The position numbers and the translations under genes were made by a program. A stretch of 44,402 nt of DNA, taken from the NCBI RefSeq assembly GCF_900091845.1, contig NZ_FMCI01000235.1, forward strand, positions 1 to 44,402. The letters are read 5' to 3'. The stretch's first letter is position 1. Each line of letters begins with the position of its first letter. The notes under the pieces were generated by a model. It saw only the letters and a program-made list of their open reading frames with translations, was not told where the DNA came from and searched no databases. This DNA comes from Streptomyces sp. SolWspMP-5a-2 (lineage in GTDB: Bacteria > Actinomycetota > Actinomycetes > Streptomycetales > Streptomycetaceae). Shown in pieces: positions 40,550 to 44,402 of this stretch.

Positions 40550-40578
40550 AACGTACGAACGGGCCGCCCGGCTGTCAA
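40550..40578 (-). promoter_or_regulatory. Strong predicted promoter of the ABC-F gene
   Basis: On the minus strand TTGACA (40573-40578), a perfect -35, is 17 bases from TACGTT (40550-40555). An AT-rich GTTAAT sits three bases upstream of the -35, which resembles WhiB7/WblC-activated promoters of resistance genes. It is the best consensus promoter in the window. Confidence 0.7.
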
Positions 40579-40620
40579 CGCATTAACGTGATCACCGAAG
40601 CCCCGCGCGAAGGAGGCACC

Positions 40621-41232
40621 GTGCCCGACGGCTCGCTCTCGCTGTCCGCCCGGCTCTACCTGCTGGCCTGGGACATCAGGAGGTCCGAGGTCACCGACGG
40701 CCCCCTGGTGCGGTCCGGCGCCCTGGCCGAGCTGTCCCGGCGCGGCCTGCTCGTCGACGACGACGGCATCGCGACCCCCGCCGACCTGGACACCGAGACC
40801 GGGGACGCGGTCCTCGACGGTCTGCTGGAGCTGGTGCGCGAGTCCCGTCCGCACCGCTGGGGGAGCTGGGTGACCACGCACGCGCGCGTGACGCTCGACG
40901 CGGCCCGCGAGCAGCTCACCGCCGAGGGCTTCCTCACGGCGGAGCGCAGACGGGTCCTGGGGGTCTTCCCGTCGGTCACCTACGCGCTCGCCCGCCGCTC
41001 CGCGGTGGCGGTCCTCAGCGACGAGGTCCGGCAGGTGCTCGCCGGGCCGCCGCCGGTGGCCGACGTGGCCGACCGGGACGCTGCGCTGGCCGCCCTCGCG
41101 CTCGCCGGGCACCTGCTGCCCGCGGGCGACCCCGCGCGCGGGGAGGCGCTCACCGCGCGGGCCTCGGCCGCGGTACCGGGCCTGCGCGCCGTCCTGGCCG
41201 AGCTGCGGCCCCGGGTCGGCGCGACCACCTGA
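40621..41232 (+). CDS. GPP34 (GOLPH3/VPS74-like) family protein
   Basis: A 203-residue mostly helical protein of the GPP34 family (DGSLSLSARLYLLAWD at the start, then VRSGALAELSRRGLL, and a C-terminal ALALAGHLLPAGD region). Eukaryotic relatives bind phosphatidylinositol 4-phosphate at the Golgi; the role of the many Streptomyces copies is unknown. The start is GTG at 40621 with AAGGAGG six bases upstream. It is divergent from the ABC-F gene and ends 22 bp before the ssgD stop. Confidence 0.9.
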   Translation: MPDGSLSLSARLYLLAWDIRRSEVTDGPLVRSGALAELSRRGLLVDDDGIATPADLDTETGDAVLDGLLELVRESRPHRWGSWVTTHARVTLDAAREQLTAEGFLTAERRRVLGVFPSVTYALARRSAVAVLSDEVRQVLAGPPPVADVADRDAALAALALAGHLLPAGDPARGEALTARASAAVPGLRAVLAELRPRVGATT

Positions 41233-41254
41233 GCGGCCCCGCGGGTCAGTCCAT

Positions 41255-41671
41255 CTAGCAGGCGTCCCGCATCAGCTCGGCCAGCTCGTGGTCCAGGCCG
41301 AGGTGGAGGTGCTCGTAACCGGTGGGCACGAGTTCGGCGGTGGCGGCGAGGAACCGGCGCACCTCCTCCGAGCGGACGTGCACCACGGCGATGCCCTCGG
41401 GCGCCCGGAACTCCAGCACCGTGCGCTCCCACCCGTAGGGCCGCACCCGGACGTCGCCGTCCCCCTCGGATCCGCTCAGCCCGGCCGCCAGCAGCTCGCG
41501 CGCGAACGTCCAGCAGACGTCCACGCCCTCCAGGGTGGCCGGGGCGGGGAAGGTCATCCGGACCGCGAACGGTTCGCTCGGGTCGTAGTGCAGGGTGGCC
41601 GGGATGCTCGACAGGCGGGGCGCGGCCGCGACGAGCCGGGCCTCCACGGGCTGGTCGATGACTGTGGACAA
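41255..41671 (-). CDS. ssgD: SsgA-like sporulation/cell-division protein, probably SsgD
   Basis: A 138-residue SsgA-like protein (SALP), unique to morphologically complex actinobacteria and involved in septum placement and peptidoglycan control. Family features: IPATLHYDPSEPFAVRMTF, VDVCWTFARELLAAGL, DVRVRPYG and the C-terminal HLGLDHELAELM. The start is TTG at 41671 with GGGAG upstream, giving the normal SALP length; the frame is open to 41764 without family similarity. The symbol rests on its place beside genes matching the SCO6712-6722 order (SsgD is SCO6722, from memory). The 220-bp gap upstream of it holds no clear gene. Confidence 0.87.
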   Translation of the reverse strand: MSTVIDQPVEARLVAAAPRLSSIPATLHYDPSEPFAVRMTFPAPATLEGVDVCWTFARELLAAGLSGSEGDGDVRVRPYGWERTVLEFRAPEGIAVVHVRSEEVRRFLAATAELVPTGYEHLHLGLDHELAELMRDAC

Positions 41672-41891
41672 CGCCTTGCTCCCTCGTGCGTGACGACTGG
41701 ACGTCTGTCCGGGCGGATGGGTCCGGGCACAGGGGGAGACGCAGGAACCGGCCCCCGCGTGCACACCGGACCGGCGTGACGTCCGTCACCGCCCGCCGCG
41801 CCCCCGTCGCCGCCTGCCGCCCCCGGTCACCGCCCGCCCACCGGGCCCCCGCGCCCGCCGTCCGGTGGGCGGACCGTAGGCTCGTCCCACC

Positions 41892-42599
41892 ATGACGACC
41901 GTGACCGTGACCGTGCGGATCCCCGACGGCTGGCCCGTGACCGAGGAGGAGGCCCGCGCCGTCCAGGACGCGCTGCGGGCCCGGGTGGAGGCCGGCGGGA
42001 GCGGCCCGCCGCCCGGCACCGGACGGGTGACCGGCGTCGACGTCGCCTACGACGACGGACGGGACCTCGTCGCCGCCGCGGCCGTGGTGCTGGACGGCGC
42101 GACCCTGGACGTCGTCGCGGAGGCCACCGCCGTCGGATCCGTGCCGTTCCCCTACGTGCCCGGCCTGCTCGCCTTCCGCGAGCTGCCCGCCGTGCTGGCC
42201 GCCCTCGACGCCCTGCCGTGCCCGCCGGGCCTGGTGGTCTGCGACGGCTACGGCCTGGCCCACCCGCGCCGGTTCGGCCTCGCCAGCCACCTGGGCGTGC
42301 TGACGGGGCTCGCCACCGTCGGCGTCGCCAAGAACCCGTTCACCTTCCACCACGACGATCCCGGCGCCGCGCGCGGCAGCACCTCACCGCTCCTCGCGGG
42401 CACCGAGGAGGTCGGGCGGGTGCTGCGCACCCAGGACGGCGTCAAGCCGGTCTTCGTCTCCGTCGGCCACCGCACCGGCCTCGACGACGCCTGCGCCCAG
42501 GTGCTGGCCGTCACCCCGCGCCACCGGCTCCCGGAGACCACCCGCAGGGCCGACGCGCTCTGCCGCAGGGCCCTTCAGGAGGCGCTCACCCGCCACTGA
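41892..42599 (+). CDS. nfi: Endonuclease V
   Basis: A 235-residue endonuclease V, which cuts DNA next to deaminated adenine (inosine) for repair. Metal and substrate motifs are visible: VDVAYDD near 49-55, the wedge FPYVPGLLAFRELP near 81-94, and CDGYGLAHPRRFGLASHLG near 118-136. The usual GVAKS is GVAKN here. No ribosome site is evident; TAGGCT (41877-41882) ends nine bases before the ATG, so the transcript may be leaderless or nearly so. Its last 25 bases overlap a convergent small gene. Confidence 0.92.
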   Translation: MTTVTVTVRIPDGWPVTEEEARAVQDALRARVEAGGSGPPPGTGRVTGVDVAYDDGRDLVAAAAVVLDGATLDVVAEATAVGSVPFPYVPGLLAFRELPAVLAALDALPCPPGLVVCDGYGLAHPRRFGLASHLGVLTGLATVGVAKNPFTFHHDDPGAARGSTSPLLAGTEEVGRVLRTQDGVKPVFVSVGHRTGLDDACAQVLAVTPRHRLPETTRRADALCRRALQEALTRH

Positions 42600-42763
42600 C
42601 CGACCTCGGTGTACGCGGAGTCGTACACGGCCTCGCCCGTGCCGTCACGCAGTGCGTAGCGGTGCAGGTTCCCGCCCCAGTAACGCAGGATCCGGCCCAG
42701 CCCGGCCGCCCGGTCGGCGTCGGAGGCGTCGTCGTCCAGGGTGACTTCGAGGAGGAATCTCAT
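42575..42763 (-). CDS. Small conserved-type protein of unknown function
   Basis: A 62-residue protein from ATG at 42763. It has a strand-helix-strand look: MRFLLEVTLDDD, then AAGLGRILRYWGGNLHRYAL, then EAVYDSAYTEVGQWRV. I do not know a named family, but the composition is protein-like and the G/C third positions fit. The ribosome site is weak (GGACGG). Its 3' end overlaps the 3' end of nfi by 25 bases in convergent orientation, and the two mRNAs would be antisense there. Confidence 0.65.
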   Translation of the reverse strand: MRFLLEVTLDDDASDADRAAGLGRILRYWGGNLHRYALRDGTGEAVYDSAYTEVGQWRVSAS

Positions 42764-42953
42764 GCCGTCCAGTCTTCCATCGAAGTGCGCGCCGGCGCGC
42801 TGGAGTTCGCGGCCCCGGCGGACACCGGACGGTCCCCGCGGACGCCTCCGGCGGGGCGCGCGCCGAGGGCCTGGAGGCGTCCGCGGGACACCAGGACGAA
42901 CTGAGTACCCGTACGGATGTGCGCATCGCGATTCACGGGGCAGAGTCTTGGTC

Positions 42954-43100
42954 ATGACCACCCACCGCGCCCCGCAGCCCCTCACCGACCCGACCCGCCC
43001 CGTCGAGCGCGCCGTGACCGCCGCGCTGGTCCTCGGCGTCCTGGCGGGCGCCGCCTGGATCGCCGGGATGGTCTACACCCTGGCCGACTGGACCCTCTGA
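42954..43100 (+). CDS. Small single-pass membrane protein
   Basis: A 48-residue protein from ATG at 42954. Residues 1-20 are polar and basic (RAPQPLTDPTRPVERA), residues about 21-44 are one hydrophobic helix (ALVLGVLAGAAWIAGMVYTL), ending in ADWTL. CAGAGT lies seven bases before the ATG and there is no ribosome site, so it could also be leaderless. Function unknown. Confidence 0.6.
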   Translation: MTTHRAPQPLTDPTRPVERAVTAALVLGVLAGAAWIAGMVYTLADWTL

Positions 43101-43136
43101 CCCCGGCCGCCGCCGAGGACCCGCGCACCCGGACCG

Positions 43137-44315
43137 TCAGCGGACCGCCGCGACCCGGAAGGCGAGGCCCGCGTCGCGCAGCCGTCCGGTCAGCGCGTCG
43201 CCCATCGCGGTCGCCGTGGTGACCTGGCCCGCCGTCACGGGAAGGTCGTCCAGCGCCAGCGACAGGGCGCCCTCGGCGAACATCTTGGCCGTCTCGCCGT
43301 AGCCCGGGTCGCCGCCGGAGACCTCCGTGTACACGCGCCTGCCGCCCCCCTCGCCCACGAACCTGACGGTGAACCGGCTGCGGGCCCGCTTCTCGGCGTC
43401 CGGCCCCTCGCCCGGCCTGACCCGGTCCGACAACCACCGCCGCACGGGCGGCAGTTGGGCCGCCGCGACGATCCCGCCGACGGCCGCGACCCCGCCCGCC
43501 GCGACCGGCAGCCGCCGTACGGCCGCGTAGTGCCGGTAGCGGAAGTCGGGCCCGTACCGCTCCAGGGCCCGCGCCGACCTGACCACGACCTGCGGATCGA
43601 TGGTGGGCAGCGGCAGCGCCCAGGCACCGACCTCCGGGGCGTACCGGGGCGCGCTCGCGGGTGCCGTCGCCCGGCGCCCCACCAGGCGCGGCTCGTGGCG
43701 CCCGCGGTCCCGCGCGGCGGCCCGCATCGCCCGCACCCGCGCGACCTGGGAGAGCGCCGACGCGAGGGTGCCGCCGGAGAAGGTGGCGTCCACGGTGACG
43801 AACCCGTCGACGGTCAGCGGCACCCCCTCCGGGAGGTGTCCCACCGTGAAGTACACGCCCAGGTCGTGCGGCACCGAGTCGAAGCCGGCGGCGTGCACCA
43901 GCCGGGCGCCGGTCTCCCGCGCGCGTGCGTCGTGCCGCACGTAGGTGAGGTCCACGAACTCGGGCTCGCCGCAGAGGTCGAGGTAGTCGGTGCCGAGGTC
44001 GGCGCAGGCCGCGACCAGCGCGTCGCCGTGCCGCACGTAGGGGCCCACCGTGGTGGCCACCACGCGCGCGTGCCCGGCGAGTTCGCGCATCGACGCGGCG
44101 CTCGCCCCGTCCGCCCGCAGCACCCCGGGCCTGGCGCCCCCGGGCAGCCGCTCGCGCAGCGCGTGCAGGCGCAGTTCGTCGCGCCCGGCCAGCGCCCACC
44201 GCAGCCCGTCGGGCGCGTGCGCGGCCAGGTACTCCGCGGTGAGCGTGCCGACGAAGCCGGTGGCCCCGAAGAGCACGAGGTCGTACGGGCGGTCGGTCGT
44301 GTTCAGCCTGCTCAT
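43137..44315 (-). CDS. Saccharopine-dehydrogenase-like NAD(P)-binding reductase
   Basis: A 392-residue protein with an N-terminal Rossmann fold (DLVLFGATGFVGTLTAEYLA, residues 12-31) and the family's TTVGPYVRHGDALVAAC and DLCGEPEFV motifs. It resembles the mycobacterial trans-acting enoyl reductase group (Rv2449c/Rv2953 type), which reduces lipid intermediates, and true lysine-pathway activity is unlikely. A hydrophobic segment (about 290-310; GGVAAVGGIVAAAQLPPV) interrupts the C-terminal part. AAGGGG precedes ATG at 44315. Upstream TAGCCT (44357-44362, minus strand) may be its -10 box. Substrate unknown. Confidence 0.87.
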   Translation of the reverse strand: MSRLNTTDRPYDLVLFGATGFVGTLTAEYLAAHAPDGLRWALAGRDELRLHALRERLPGGARPGVLRADGASAASMRELAGHARVVATTVGPYVRHGDALVAACADLGTDYLDLCGEPEFVDLTYVRHDARARETGARLVHAAGFDSVPHDLGVYFTVGHLPEGVPLTVDGFVTVDATFSGGTLASALSQVARVRAMRAAARDRGRHEPRLVGRRATAPASAPRYAPEVGAWALPLPTIDPQVVVRSARALERYGPDFRYRHYAAVRRLPVAAGGVAAVGGIVAAAQLPPVRRWLSDRVRPGEGPDAEKRARSRFTVRFVGEGGGRRVYTEVSGGDPGYGETAKMFAEGALSLALDDLPVTAGQVTTATAMGDALTGRLRDAGLAFRVAAVR

Positions 44316-44402
44316 GACACCCCTTGGTCCACAGCACGCGCCGTTGTCGGTGGCCGAGGCTAGCGTGCGACGGACCGAGCCCGGCGACGAGCCTGACAAC
44401 GA

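Noticed and set aside
41672..41764. N-terminal extension of SsgD
   Set aside because: The added 31 residues have no SALP similarity; the TTG start at 41671 gives the normal family length.

Overview
The window is about 72-74% GC by eye, with strong G/C bias at third codon positions, GTG and TTG starts, WhiB-like and SsgA-like proteins, and a beta-ketoadipate (pca) cluster. It is chromosomal DNA of a Streptomyces. From memory, the order phospholipase C - pca cluster with PcaV - split LigD - small laccase - SsgD matches the SCO6691 to SCO6722 region of S. coelicolor; no alignment was run.

Left end (1-3914, minus strand): a tightly coupled operon of a trypsin-like protease with a C-terminal effector-associated-type domain, a VMAP-C protein, a MoxR-type AAA+ ATPase and a truncated downstream gene. 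This is the layout of the vWA-MoxR-VMAP (VMAP) ternary systems, predicted from genomics to be NTP-dependent conflict systems. It is the most unusual system here and runs off the left edge.

4287-12018: a Tat-exported phospholipase C; a DUF2510-scramblase protein; a TetR regulator divergent from a PAP2/Aur1-like phosphatase plus DMT permease pair, with an array of repeated operator-like sites between; a second DUF2510 membrane protein; and a decayed HIT-family gene. 12026-17875: a 7-bp tandem repeat, anmK, an MHS-type permease, a large MalT/LAL-like ATPase gene broken by one amber codon, and a 39-bp minisatellite.

17897-24121: pcaI-J-H-G-B-L, for protocatechuate catabolism, divergent from a PcaV-like MarR repressor. 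The thiolase gene pcaF is missing from the place where S. coelicolor has it. 24128-27604: a DUF3048 lipoprotein and a divergent LigD ligase/LigD polymerase pair without ku.

27695-34786: an extracellular oxidative module made of a cupredoxin/Ig/DUF1080 protein, a ThuA-sorbosone dehydrogenase fusion, a Tat-exported two-domain laccase and a LacI regulator. 35003-44315: a two-domain VOC protein, a WhiB-like protein, an acyl-ACP desaturase with a 15-bp-phased operator array, DDAH, an ARE-type ABC-F protein with a long 5' leader, a GPP34 protein, SsgD, endonuclease V, two small genes and a saccharopine-dehydrogenase-like reductase.

Several genes (both DUF2510 genes and both LigD genes) show a TANNNT box exactly six bases before the start codon, which predicts leaderless mRNAs. 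No tRNA, rRNA, insertion sequence or CRISPR array was recognised.
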